Assembly (NCBI RefSeq): GCF_001602625.1
Contig: NZ_LECR01000049.1
Coordinates: forward strand, 21,073 to 29,702
Length of the DNA: 8,630 nt
Reading direction: 5' to 3'
Origin: Sodalis-like endosymbiont of Proechinophthirus fluctus
GTDB lineage: Bacteria > Pseudomonadota > Gammaproteobacteria > Enterobacterales > Enterobacteriaceae
In this document: one piece after another, positions 1 through 7,410 of the stretch
How positions within the stretch are numbered: the first letter of the stretch is position 1
Layout of the letters: each line of letters starts with the position of its first letter
Program-made: the position numbers and the translations under genes
The notes under the pieces: model-generated
The model's database searches: none
What the model was told of the DNA's origin: nothing
The model's input: the letters and a program-made list of their open reading frames with translations, nothing else

Positions 1-665
1 TCATCGCCATGCTGTGCCGCTAGCTGTGAGAAATCGATACTACGAGCATCAATACGCGGCGGCGTGCCGGTTTTTAGGCGATTCACCCGGAACGGAAGTT
101 CACGCAGACAGCGTGACAGGGAAATCGACGGTGGATCTCCCGCCCGACCGCCGCTGTAGTGATCCATGCCGATATGGATCTTGCCGTCCAGGAAGGTCCC
201 CACAGTAAGCACTACGGCGCGTGCGCGGAATTTCAGCCCCATTTGCGTAACAGCACCGACAATCCGATCGCCATCTATGATAAGATCCTCTATCTTCTGC
301 TGAAAGATCATCATATTAGGCTGGTTCTCCAGCGCTTCTCGCACCGCCTGACGGTAAAGCACTCGATCTGCCTGTGCACGGGTCGCCCTGACCGCTAGTC
401 CTTTGCTAGCATTCAGTATCCTGAACTGAATACCAGACCTATCGATGGCCTGCGCCATCAAACCACCCATAGCGTCAATTTCTTTGACCAAATGCCCTTT
501 GCCAATACCGCCGATCGCCGGGTTACAGGACATTTGTCCAATCTTATCAATGTCATGCGTAAGCAACAGGGTTTGGCATCCCATCCGTGCTGACGCCATT
601 GCTGCTTCAGTACCGGCATGACCGCCACCAATGATGATGACGTCGAAATGATCGGGGTAAAACAC
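1..665 (-). CDS. mnmG: MnmG (GidA), tRNA uridine-34 cmnm5U modification enzyme, FAD-binding N-terminal part
   Basis: With MnmE, MnmG adds the carboxymethylaminomethyl group to wobble uridine 34 of certain tRNAs; it is cytosolic and FAD dependent. The minus-strand frame is open from a GTG at 663-665 to the window edge, giving about 221 of the usual ~630 residues, so the gene is cut by the window and not visibly broken. The Rossmann motif [10 protein letters not shown] occupies residues 13-22, and [11 protein letters not shown] follows with Cys47, the position of the conserved cysteine in E. coli. [11 protein letters not shown] and [13 protein letters not shown] are also present. I chose the GTG because the protein then begins [11 protein letters not shown], like E. 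coli MFYPD, and a GAGGTG ribosome site (674-679) lies eight bases upstream. An upstream GTG at 676 is out of frame. Odd point: the near-invariant KGPAV motif reads KGLAV (residue 90). It is transcribed away from oriC, as in E. coli. Confidence 0.95.
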   Translation of the reverse strand, partial: MFYPDHFDVIIIGGGHAGTEAAMASARMGCQTLLLTHDIDKIGQMSCNPAIGGIGKGHLVKEIDAMGGLMAQAIDRSGIQFRILNASKGLAVRATRAQADRVLYRQAVREALENQPNMMIFQQKIEDLIIDGDRIVGAVTQMGLKFRARAVVLTVGTFLDGKIHIGMDHYSGGRAGDPPSISLSRCLRELPFRVNRLKTGTPPRIDARSIDFSQLAAQHGD

Positions 666-673
666 GGTAAAAA

Positions 674-679
674 CACCTC
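674..679 (-). promoter_or_regulatory. Ribosome binding site of mnmG
   Basis: On the minus strand this reads GAGGTG, eight bases before the GTG codon at 663-665. It supports that unusual start over the out-of-frame GTG at 674-676. Confidence 0.6.
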
Positions 680-767
680 ACGTAAAAGCTAAGGATCGCC
701 TAAGGCGCCTTGGAGGAAAGGAAGATTCTACTCAAATTTAGACAAGATACAAGCTAGGGTGGTAATT

Positions 768-816
768 AAAAAAAGATCTTTTTATTTAAAGATCTTTTTT
801 ATGTTTATTACTACTA
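768..816. other. DNA unwinding element of oriC (AT-rich 13-mers)
   Basis: Two 13-mers resembling GATCTNTTNTTTT are visible: the left copy at 775-787 (GATCTTTTTATTT) and the middle copy at 791-803 (GATCTTTTTTATG). The stretch where E. coli has its right 13-mer, GATCTCTTATTAG, here reads TTTATTACTACTAG (803-816) without GATC. The left copy sits in a perfect palindrome, AAAAAGATCTTTTT (770-783). Strand opening by DnaA is expected here. Confidence 0.8.
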
Positions 817-830
817 GGATCGTGATCTTC

Positions 831-839
831 TGTGGATAA
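831..839 (+). promoter_or_regulatory. DnaA box R1
   Basis: TGTGGATAA is the exact complement of the consensus TTATCCACA. It sits just right of the unwinding element in the same orientation as high-affinity R1 of E. coli. Confidence 0.92.
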
Positions 840-871
840 GCAGTTTTTAGTTAAATTATAAAAAGGATTAC

Positions 872-880
872 TTATCCATA
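872..880 (-). promoter_or_regulatory. Possible extra DnaA box (TTATCCATA)
   Basis: The plus strand reads TTATCCATA, one mismatch from TTATCCACA. It lies between R1 and the conserved central block, where E. coli has only weak sites. The same variant recurs on the minus strand upstream of mioC at 1550-1558. Binding is inferred only. Confidence 0.45.
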
Positions 881-936
881 GAGCCTGTGAATGATCGGTG
901 ATCCCGGCCGGTATAAGCTGGGATCTTTTGTGATTA

Positions 937-945
937 TTATCCACA
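937..945 (-). promoter_or_regulatory. DnaA box at the R2 position, consensus
   Basis: The plus strand reads TTATCCACA, a perfect consensus box, shortly after the conserved GGGATC block. E. coli has TTATACACA here as I recall, so this box is closer to consensus. Confidence 0.9.
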
Positions 946-971
946 GTTAGATGCGATTAATATGGTTATAC

Positions 972-980
972 ATTGGATAA
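972..980 (+). promoter_or_regulatory. DnaA box at the R3 position, weak
   Basis: ATTGGATAA followed by CTACC aligns with E. coli R3 (TTTGGATAACTACC). It departs from the consensus TGTGGATAA at the first two bases and is expected to be a weak site, as in E. coli. Confidence 0.65.
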
Positions 981-1010
981 CTACCTATTTTAAGATGGTT
1001 TTAACCTTAT

Positions 1011-1019
1011 TTATACACA
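1011..1019 (-). promoter_or_regulatory. DnaA box at the R4 position
   Basis: The plus strand reads TTATACACA, which fits TTATNCACA, at the right end of the origin where E. coli has R4 (TTATCCACA). It lies about 10 bases past the 3' end of the mioC remnant. R2 and R4 appear to have exchanged their E. coli sequences. Confidence 0.8.
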
Positions 1020-1029
1020 AAAAGTGCTA

Positions 1030-1488
1030 TCAGTGTCCTTTTATCTGCCTGATCCATTCCGTTACCCAGGATTCCGCTGGATCCTCTGGAATTTCATGCT
1101 GGGTAATATCAATCTTCAGCACCTCGCCAATCAGCTTGGCGCTGAGCGTCGAAGTTGGGCGATACAAGGTGTCGATTGTGCCGCAGAATGTATCGTATTC
1201 GCTACTGCCGATGCCGATTGAGCCATAGGTGACTTTGGAAAGCGAAGGGCGCTTTCACTGTCAACTCTTCAACAGCGACTGAAGATTCTCCGGCCAGCTC
1301 GCCGGCGTCTTGGATGGAGGTAACCAGGAGACACAGGCTCAGGATATCAGGACTTAATTCTACCATTTCGGCGTTGTGTAAGGATTTTGGGTGGTGGACT
1401 ATGCTGTTCAAGGATTACCGGCGACGTGCTCGGCAACATATTCGGTGCTATCCAAAGTGCTGCCGCTAATGATAGTTACGCCGGCCAT
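1030..1488 (-). pseudogene. mioC: mioC pseudogene (flavodoxin-like protein)
   Basis: MioC is a small FMN flavodoxin (147 residues in E. coli), encoded beside oriC and transcribed into it. The start at 1486-1488 gives MAGVTIISGSTLDSTEYVAEHVAG, close to E. coli MADITLISGSTLGGAEYVAEH, and then a TGA stop. After frameshifts, homology resumes with SIGIGSSEYDTFCGTID and ends with DITQHEIPEDPAESWV and the natural stop at 1030-1032. The middle (about 1240-1410) is eroded: in-frame stops appear (for example in LLKSxQxK) and the FMN-loop motif STHGAGD is reduced to something like SIQDAGE. Overall length (459 bp) is near the normal 444 bp, so small mutations rather than a big deletion killed it. A ribosome site GAGGGG (1497-1502, minus strand) survives. 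Confidence 0.93.
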
Positions 1489-1549
1489 GATGGTGTCCCC
1501 TCAGATAAATGAGCCAGTATTTGTACGCTGTGTACCAGTTAGGATCTCC

Positions 1550-1558
1550 TATGGATAA
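1550..1558 (-). promoter_or_regulatory. DnaA box-like element upstream of mioC
   Basis: The minus strand reads TTATCCATA about 62 bases upstream of the mioC start, in the asnC-mioC gap (1489-1579). The E. coli mioC promoter is controlled by DnaA through a box here, so this is probably a relic of that site. I see no convincing -35/-10 pair beside it. Confidence 0.4.
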
Positions 1559-1579
1559 TTATGGGTATTGACCGGGCCT

Positions 1580-1998
1580 CTACGGCACGATGGCACGACT
1601 GATGGGATTTTTCAGCGAAATAAGGGTTTCGGTGGATTAGATTTCGTCGATAGTCTTGATCTTGTTGATAATTGCCTATTGCAGGGCATCGATGGAGCGA
1701 CACATCACTTTAATAAAGATGTTGTAATGGCCGGTGGTATGGAATGGGCTTCCACAATTTCGTCCAGTGCGTCCATTTTCTTAAGCGCCGAGGGGTAATC
1801 CTCCTTTGGCGCTTAAAGAATAATACCAATAAAGCAAAAGACATCTTAGACTAGCTATTTCTAGCTAATATCCACACATAGCACAGTGCCGGGACTGTGT
1901 TTGACTGCTTAGCCAGCTCGGTGTAGGCGCCGCGTGTTGGCCATCAGCGCCTGCAAAATAGCGCGATAGAGGGCGTTGAGCTGATAAGTTTTCGCCAT
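1580..1998 (-). pseudogene. asnC: asnC pseudogene (Lrp/AsnC-family regulator of asnA)
   Basis: AsnC is an asparagine-responsive Lrp-family activator of asnA, 152 residues in E. coli. The ATG at 1996-1998 gives MAKTYQLNALYRAILQALMAN, matching MENYLIDNLDRGILEALMGN. A frameshift follows, then AYTELAKQ. A deletion of roughly 14 codons joins SPGTV to the segment matching IDVSPKQLGY, removing the second half of the helix-turn-helix. In that segment P, Q and Y have become stop codons. The C-terminal half continues as DVFCFIGIIL, stop, YPSALKKMDALDEIVEAH, then after a frameshift TTGHYNIFIKVMCRSIDALQ, stop, AIINKIKTIDEI, stop, STETLISLKNPISRAIVP and the natural TAG at 1580-1582. It cannot encode a regulator. 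Its neighbour and target asnA is absent. Confidence 0.93.
1851..1869. repeat. Imperfect 10-bp tandem duplication at the asnC deletion
   Basis: CTAGCTATTT is followed directly by CTAGCTAAT, and TAGCTA is itself a palindrome. It lies in the remnant of asnC right at the point where HTH codons have been deleted, so it may be linked to slippage there. No function is implied. Confidence 0.5.
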
Positions 1999-2016
1999 GG
2001 CAGTATCGTCTATTGA

Positions 2017-2055
2017 CGATCCCGGTGGCAAATCTATTGTCTGCCACCGGGATCG
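2017..2055. repeat. Perfect 14-bp inverted repeat in place of asnA
   Basis: CGATCCCGGTGGCA (2017-2030) and its exact reverse complement (2042-2055) flank an 11-base loop. It fills the gap between the asnC start (1998) and the viaA stop (2059), where E. coli has asnA. Neither side carries a T-run, so it is not a convincing intrinsic terminator. It may be the relic of a bidirectional terminator that once separated the convergent asnA and viaA. Confidence 0.75.
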
Positions 2056-2058
2056 CCT

Positions 2059-3366
2059 TTACGGCGATGGCGGTACATCGACGGCGGTGCATGAGTTGCT
2101 GTTTCAGTTCTGTATCAAGGCGCTCGATGTGGTCGAATATTTTCATAATACCGAGTTCTCCCATCGGCGATGGTGCTGCTGTTCGCGTATGCATTGCTGG
2201 ATTGTTTCGGGCAGACGCTGAGCGATAAAATCGGAAATGACTACTGCATCCGCATCCTGTCATGCCGGGTCGACGCGCTTCTCGGTCAGCCCTACCAGGC
2301 AGGCGGCCAGATCCGGTGCCGCCTTGAAAGCGCTGGCTGAGGAACGGATGGCCTGTTCTAGGTCTCTATCATAGGTCGGTTCATAATCTACCTGGCGATA
2401 GAAAGCAGGTTGATGAAGCAGCATCGGTTATCGGCCAGCGCGATACGCATCAGCACCAGACAAATCCTTTCTCGCATTCCTCTTTAAAAATTGTCCCTCG
2501 AACTGGAGGGGTATCCACACAGACAATCATTAGTCCACGCGGCTGCTACTTCGTGCTGTTGGCTGCTGGCTTGCTGCAGAATGCGCCGCGTCCCCGCCAG
2601 GCATCACCCGTGCAGGCGGCAGGTCAACAGTCGTTTCTACAGCAGACGACGGATAACTCTCCCGGCAAGTAGCCCTAAGGTCGTCGCTCTGATGGATACT
2701 GCTAATTTCTTTAAGCTGTACCGCTAACTTCAGTAGTTCTAGCTGCTGACGCAGAAATTCTCCATAGTGTACTAGCAGGAGATAGTTGCCTAGTCGTACC
2801 TGTATGGTGGCCATATCCCACAACCAGCTGGCGGCGTGTTGATTCTTCGCCAGCGGCAGTGTCAGCGTTCCTCTAATCACGAGCTGCTGCTGTAGCTCGT
2901 CAAGTAGAAAATCCGCTCTTTTTCCAAGAGTTGATGCTGTAACGTAGACCAGAAACATCAAACTGATGTTCCAAACCCTGCGAAAACAGGGTTTGGAACA
3001 CGTTATTTGAGCTATCCGTTTCCCTTGATGCGGCCTGATGGAGAGCTATTGCGCTTCGGGAGAAAACGGCGCCGAGAAGGTCGCGAGCTGCGTCAGGGTG
3101 TCTGGCAAATGGGCGAGAAAATTCTGATGAGTCTGCAGCTGGCTTTGCTGAAACAGATAAAATTCGCTGGCCAGCGCAGGAGGGACTTTACCCTGCCGCA
3201 GCGCCTATTCCAGCCGCGGTTTCATCAATTCCTTCTTCAGTACTGGAAACTGTTCCAGTAGTAGGAAATTTGTGGGATGCCTGCCAATCAAGGACAAAAT
3301 AATATCATCCAGCAGTTGTCCTTGGTCAATGGTTAACAGCATATTGATCGTATCCAGTGTCACCAC
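2059..3366 (-). pseudogene. viaA: viaA pseudogene (VWA-domain partner of RavA)
   Basis: ViaA (483 residues in E. coli) is a von Willebrand A protein working with the MoxR AAA+ ATPase RavA. The N-terminus reads VTLDTINMLLTIDQGQLLDD from a GTG (3361-3363 or 3364-3366), like MLTLDTLNVMLAVSEEG. A stop replaces a residue after LMKPRLE, and another follows FSPEAQ. Past a frameshift and hairpin (2967-3000) come DELQQQLVIRGTL and LWDMATIQVRLGNYLLLVHYGEFL, clear ViaA segments. About 40 codons are lost before IVCVDTPPVRG, so the MIDAS motif DTSGSMG is destroyed. Further stops and shifts precede FLSQRFQGGT, AVVISDFIAQRLPE and GIMKIFDHIERLDTEL near the end; the ancestral TAA is at 2059-2061. Length is 1308 bp against about 1452. 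The start is 7-10 bases after the ravA stop, an operon-like spacing. Confidence 0.94.
2967..3000. repeat. Perfect 14-bp hairpin inside the viaA remnant
   Basis: TGTTCCAAACCCTG (2967-2980), a 6-base loop CGAAAA, then the exact reverse complement (2987-3000). On the minus strand the upstream arm and loop still encode the ViaA-like FQTLFSQ, whereas the downstream arm replaces the expected RWRIS codons and adds one base, shifting the frame. It looks like a mutation product rather than a terminator, as no T-run follows on either strand. Confidence 0.8.
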
Positions 3367-3372
3367 CGCGCG

Positions 3373-4525
3373 TTAGTCCTGTCTAGTCTGGGATAATTAT
3401 TGGGAAAGATCCAGCAGACTGTCTTTAATCCTCGTGACCCACTCTTTAGCAATTAAAAGAGGCAACTTTGCTGCTCGTAGAACAAGCTGCGCTGTTAGAG
3501 CCGCCTGGTTTCTTCCAGGTCATCCATCAGCACAACCCTCATTGCCAGCAATGGCATGTTTTCCTCCAGCGCTGGCAATGAGGTCTGAAGGCTGATACCG
3601 ACTATTTCGATCTGATACTGAGCGTTAAATACGTGCATCTAGCCCCTGCGCGAAACCAATATAGTTCAGTCCGCCCTTGAATGCGCCTCCTTTATTCAAC
3701 CAATGTTACAGGGTTTCACGCTCAACGGTGATGTGATCGACATGGATATCGTGCAGTATTAGCGGCTTTTGCAGCATGAAATTCAACACCGGTTCAGTCA
3801 GCGATAGCGGCAGGCTGTAATGGGGTTTGCGGCTCACTGTCATTGCCAGGATTGGTACTCCTCGTCGCTCACCCGCAGTTGCACTGGAACCTCCTACGGC
3901 TGGCTTGTCCGCGTTGCTAGTCAGCAACGCAGGAAAATTACTCTTCTCCTTGACCTTATTCAGCCACAGGCGAATTAAAATCCGGTCATACATGGCTTCC
4001 AGACTGCTTTCGACCTCCGGTAATTCGTTATAGGCGGTGATAAGAAACCTCGGCAGCATTATCTGCTCCTGATCTCCGTTACTAAATCGTTGTTTGCTGA
4101 TGGCGGTAAGCAAAGTAGTCAAAATGGGACCCTGGGCTGGCCCCGCCCCTCGCCGCCTTTCAGATTTCATCTAGAAAAACAATTTCAGCCTCCGGAAAAT
4201 ACCCTTGGGTCATCACGGCGATAGCGGCCATCCGCTTTCAGCGTCTAGATAGACATATCTGGCCGAATACCTCTTCCGGCGTAGAAAAATGAGTCATCAG
4301 ATAATTGAAAACGTGCGCATGACTGAACGCTAGCTTCAGGTGGCGGGCGATGAAGTTTTTGGCGATGGCGAGCGGACCCAAAAAACACACTTTCACCGGA
4401 AAGCACCGCCAGCAGGCAGAGTTGTATGGTATGCTGCCGCTCATATAACTCTAATAACTCTAACTCGCTTTCCAATACGATGCTGAGGCAAGAGATCTCT
4501 CTCCTAGAAGGAGCGTAGGCGCCAT
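3373..4525 (-). pseudogene. ravA: ravA pseudogene (MoxR-family AAA+ ATPase)
   Basis: RavA (498 residues in E. coli) is a hexameric MoxR ATPase that binds lysine decarboxylase LdcI and ViaA. The ATG at 4523-4525 opens MAPTLLLGERS, like MAHPHLLAERIS, but hits stops within 25 codons. Shifted frames then give [20 protein letters not shown] and FSTPEEVFG. Walker A, GPPGIAKS in E. coli, is GPLAIAKN. Walker B survives in [10 protein letters not shown], where the next codon, Trp, became TGA. After a frameshift come [10 protein letters not shown] and [25 protein letters not shown]. Over 100 codons of the middle are missing before [10 protein letters not shown] and [24 protein letters not shown]. The tail matches to IAKEWVTRIKDSLLDL and the natural TAA at 3373-3375. 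Length is 1153 bp against about 1497. It heads the ravA-viaA unit, divergent from kup. Confidence 0.94.
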
Positions 4526-4775
4526 AAAATCAGATTGTTTATCCCTATGAGTGGTGAGAAGGACACAACAAGGCAGCGCATTTTATAAAGAAAAATGCTC
4601 GAGTAAATTTATCCGTTATCAACTTTTTACGTTAATCGCTTTTCAATGGGGGATAATCAGCATTAGAATTATGGATTCGGCATTTTTTAAGCATACTGTG
4701 CGCTTTGAGTTTTCTAAGAAGTGCATCACTATCACTGCATGCTCCTAGATGACAAAATAGCGCGAAGAAAAGGTT
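4526..4775. other. Noncoding gap between the ravA remnant and kup
   Basis: Divergent intergenic DNA of 250 bases that should hold the kup promoter and the old ravA promoter. It is AT-rich in the right half. A GATAAT hexamer (4652-4657) could be a -10, but the best -35 candidate, TTTACG at 4626-4631, is 20 bases away, so I do not call a promoter. No gene, RNA or strong hairpin is visible. Confidence 0.5.
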
Positions 4776-6644
4776 ATGAATAAAGATCATAAGCAGTCGC
4801 TGCCGGCGGTCACACTTGCCGCAATAGGCGTCGTATATGGTGATATTGGTACCAGCCCTTTATATACCTTACGTGAATGTCTTGCCGGCCATTATGGTTT
4901 TGGCGTCGAACGCGTGGCAGTTTTTGGTTTCTTATCCCTCATTTTCTGGCTTTTGATCCTGATCGTTTCACTGAAATACCTTCTCTTCGTCATGCGTGCC
5001 GACAACGCTGGCGAAGGCGGCATTCTGACGCTGATGTCGCTCGCAGGCAGAAATACCGGCGCCAAATTGACACCGGTACTGGTGATTATCGGCCTTATCG
5101 GCGGCAGCTTCTTCTATGGCGAAGTGGTGATCACTCCGGCTATCTCAGTCATGTCGGCAATTGAAGGCTTACAAATAGCCGCGCCATCGCTACAGGAATT
5201 TATCGTCCCGCTCTCCTTGGTGGTGCTGACGCTGTTGTTTTTTATTCAGAAGAAAGGCACTGGCAGCGTCGGCAAACTTTTCTCTCCGGTGATGCTGATA
5301 TGGTTTCTCACGTTGGGCGTTCTGGGCGTACGTGGCATTATCGGTAATCCCGAAGTGCTGTATGCCCTCAATCCGAAATGGGCTATCACCTTTTTTGCCG
5401 AATATCAAACCGTCTCCTTTTTTGCTCTCGGGGCAGTGGTGCTGGCTATTACCGGCGTGGAAGCTCTATACGCCGACATGGGGCATTTCGGCAAATTGCC
5501 AATCCGTATCGCCTGGTTTGGTGCAGTGCTGCCGTCCCTGGTACTTAATTATTTCGGCCAGGGCGCACTGTTGCTATCATCACCGGCGGCAATTAAAAAT
5601 CCTTTCTTTTTACTAGCCCCCAATTGGGCGATGATTCCTTTGCTTATTCTCGCGACGCTGGCCACGGTTATCGCTTCCCAGGCAGTGATTTCCGGCGTGT
5701 TTTCTTTGACCCGCCAAGCGGTGCGTCTAGGGTATTTTCCGCCGATGCGCATTATCCATACTTCTGATATGGAGGTGGGGCAGATTTATATTCCTTTCAT
5801 CAACTGGCTGCTGTATATCGCCGTAGTGCTGGTGATTGTCAGCTTCGAGCATTCCAGTAATCTGGCAGCGGCCTATGGTATCGCGGTTACCGGCACCATG
5901 GTGCTGACCAGCATCTTGTCTTGTGCCGTGGCCAGAAAAAACTGGTATTGGAACCTGTTGCTGGTATCCGTGCTATTGCTAGCGCTATTATGCCTCGATA
6001 TGCCCATGTTCGCCGCCAACGCACTCAAGATTTTCTCCGGCGGCTGGCTGACGCTGCTGTTGGGATTCCTGATGTTTGTCGCTATGACGACTTGGAAAAG
6101 CGAGCGGTTCCGATTGCTGCGCCGGATCCACGAGCATGGGAATTCCCTGGAGGCGCTAATTGTCTCATTGGAAAAATCGCCGCCGGTGCGAGTGCCCGGC
6201 ACTGCCGTGTTTATGTCGCGTGCTATGAACGTGATCCCCTTTGCCCTGCTGCATAACCTGAAACACAACAAAGTCCTGCATGATCGTGTCGTGCTGCTAA
6301 CGCTGCGTACCGAAGATGCACCCTTTGTGCATAACGTACGACGGGTCACCATCGAAGCGCTGTCGCCGACCTTCTGGCGCGTGGTGGCTAATTATGGTTA
6401 CAAAGAGACGCCGAATATGGAGGAAATCTTCCATCGCTGCGGGCTAGAGGGGCTGTCATGCCGGATGATGGAAACGTCTTTCTTCATGTCCCATGAATCG
6501 CTGATTCTCGGGAAGCGCCCATGGTATCTTATGGTTAGAGGCAAGCTGTTCATAGCCTTAAGCCGCAATGCCCTGCGAGCTCCGGATCAATATCTCATCC
6601 CGCCTAACCGGGTCATTGAGCTGGGAACGCAGATAGAAATCTAA
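4776..6644 (+). CDS. kup: Kup, low-affinity potassium:proton symporter
   Basis: Kup (TrkD) imports K+ with H+ across the inner membrane and matters at low pH. The protein is 622 residues, exactly the E. coli length, and is alignable from [21 protein letters not shown] to [10 protein letters not shown] without gaps. About twelve hydrophobic membrane segments occupy roughly residues 12-430, followed by a cytosolic C-terminal domain. The acidic membrane residues reported as important in E. coli, Asp23, Glu116, Glu229 and Asp408, are all present at the same positions. Other conserved blocks are [13 protein letters not shown] (74-86), GEVVITPA (115-122), YADMGHFGK (232-240) and [16 protein letters not shown] (305-320). 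The start is supported by length; upstream is GAAGAAAAGG (4764-4773), a weak, closely spaced ribosome site. It stands alone between two pseudogenes, which argues for active retention. Its stop is only four bases from the yieP stop on the other strand. Confidence 0.98.
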   Translation: MNKDHKQSLPAVTLAAIGVVYGDIGTSPLYTLRECLAGHYGFGVERVAVFGFLSLIFWLLILIVSLKYLLFVMRADNAGEGGILTLMSLAGRNTGAKLTPVLVIIGLIGGSFFYGEVVITPAISVMSAIEGLQIAAPSLQEFIVPLSLVVLTLLFFIQKKGTGSVGKLFSPVMLIWFLTLGVLGVRGIIGNPEVLYALNPKWAITFFAEYQTVSFFALGAVVLAITGVEALYADMGHFGKLPIRIAWFGAVLPSLVLNYFGQGALLLSSPAAIKNPFFLLAPNWAMIPLLILATLATVIASQAVISGVFSLTRQAVRLGYFPPMRIIHTSDMEVGQIYIPFINWLLYIAVVLVIVSFEHSSNLAAAYGIAVTGTMVLTSILSCAVARKNWYWNLLLVSVLLLALLCLDMPMFAANALKIFSGGWLTLLLGFLMFVAMTTWKSERFRLLRRIHEHGNSLEALIVSLEKSPPVRVPGTAVFMSRAMNVIPFALLHNLKHNKVLHDRVVLLTLRTEDAPFVHNVRRVTIEALSPTFWRVVANYGYKETPNMEEIFHRCGLEGLSCRMMETSFFMSHESLILGKRPWYLMVRGKLFIALSRNALRAPDQYLIPPNRVIELGTQIEI

Positions 6645-6648
6645 AGGT

Positions 6649-7359
6649 TCAATCATTCTCATCCAGCAATTGCTGGAGGCGGTGAGAAGTTCCCCCGAAC
6701 CGTCCCCGCGGCGAGAATGGCGACCACGATGGTCTAATTTCCGACCTAGTTTGATGACATCATCGCTAGCAATGGCGTGAAAGTAGTTTTGGTAAATTGA
6801 GCTGAATAGATAATAGAGGTTGGCGAACAAGGAAAGTAACGGCTGTCGCAGACGCCACAAATATAGTGGTGAAAATCTGCGTTAACACTCATCCAGCGCT
6901 CGCAACCAAGATGGTGGAGCTTGGCGCGTCTCTTCTATTAAAGCGCCCAGCTTCTGTTGTTCATCATCTTTAACACCGCCAGAGCACAGGCCATGGGCTA
7001 CAGGCTAATTCGCATAATCAGGAAATGCGCTCTAGAATGCCATGGAAATTTTCCCATTTCAGCCACCATTCTAACAGATTCTGATCGAGAAAATACCACT
7101 GATGGCACGGTGTAATACCCGCATTCCAATTCGTTAGGCGCGGCAAATACCATTCCCCCTTCGCCGCCAGGGTTTTTATCGCTTCGCGCACAGTGGTCCA
7201 GCTGGCTCACGCTGAATTATCCCTCTAATTTCACTTCACCGGGCAGAATATATCTCCGGCGGTAGTAAATTCGCCCGCTAGAATACGCTGGTTCAGTTTT
7301 GCAGCCAGTACATAGGAGAAGTTGCGTTGTGCGGCTCGTTGCTGTACAGACAACTGCAT
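6649..7359 (-). pseudogene. yieP: yieP pseudogene (GntR/FadR-type regulator)
   Basis: YieP is a GntR-family repressor with an N-terminal winged helix and a C-terminal FCD ligand domain, 230 residues in E. coli. The ATG at 7357-7359 gives MQLSVQQRAAQRNFSYVLAAKLNQRILAGEF, matching MPLSAQQLAAQKNLSYVLAEK. Frameshifts and a stop cluster in the LPGEVELGEQFGVSR region; the helix-turn-helix resumes as TVREAIKTLAAKGEW. HQWYFLDQNLLEWWL and ENFHGILERIS follow, then a stop. Fragments of the FCD domain are readable in shifting frames: VNADFHHYI, LSLFANLYYLFSSIYQNYFHAIASDDVIKL, and QQLLDEND ending at the TGA at 6649-6651. Length (711 bp) is close to normal, so decay is by small lesions. In E. coli yieP lies upstream of rrnC, after hsrA; hsrA and rbs are absent here. 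Confidence 0.9.
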
Positions 7360-7410
7360 ATCTTTATTGAATATAAATCGTTTCGAGTGGAAAATACCTG
7401 TTTCTGGCGC

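Larger units (their letters stand above)
755..1020. other. Chromosomal replication origin oriC
   Basis: The region lies between mnmG and the mioC remnant, the position of oriC in E. coli. It has an AT-rich left part with GATCTTTTTATTT-type 13-mers, then DnaA boxes at the R1, R2, R3 and R4 positions. A central block at about 885-925 (TGTGAATGATCGGTGATCC followed by GTATAAGCTGGGATC) is nearly identical to E. coli oriC as I recall it. Seven GATC Dam/SeqA sites start at 775, 791, 818, 824, 893, 900 and 922; E. coli has eleven. The segment between R1 and the central block (about 840-884), where E. coli has its IHF site, has diverged and I see no clear IHF consensus. The ends are approximate. It is presumably functional, because flanking genes decay while these elements are kept. 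Confidence 0.93.

Noticed and set aside
458..676. Open frame of 72 codons on the minus strand starting at GTG 676
   Set aside because: It overlaps the real mnmG frame out of register and has no family resemblance.
962..1228. Plus-strand open frames over oriC and mioC
   Set aside because: They lie opposite the mioC remnant, whose ends match MioC on the minus strand.
2017..2055. Inverted repeat as an intrinsic terminator
   Set aside because: No T-run after the stem on either strand; kept only as a repeat.
1865..2263. 132-codon minus-strand open frame as a novel gene
   Set aside because: It is a chance readthrough joining the end of viaA to the start of asnC; both parts align in their own frames.
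2530..2961. 143-codon minus-strand open frame as a small viaA-like gene
   Set aside because: It is the middle of the viaA remnant with no start signal of its own.
3007..3261. Plus-strand open frame of 84 codons
   Set aside because: It is antisense to clear ViaA N-terminal homology.
4551..4748. 65-codon open frame upstream of kup
   Set aside because: Low-complexity translation, no ribosome site, lies in the promoter gap.
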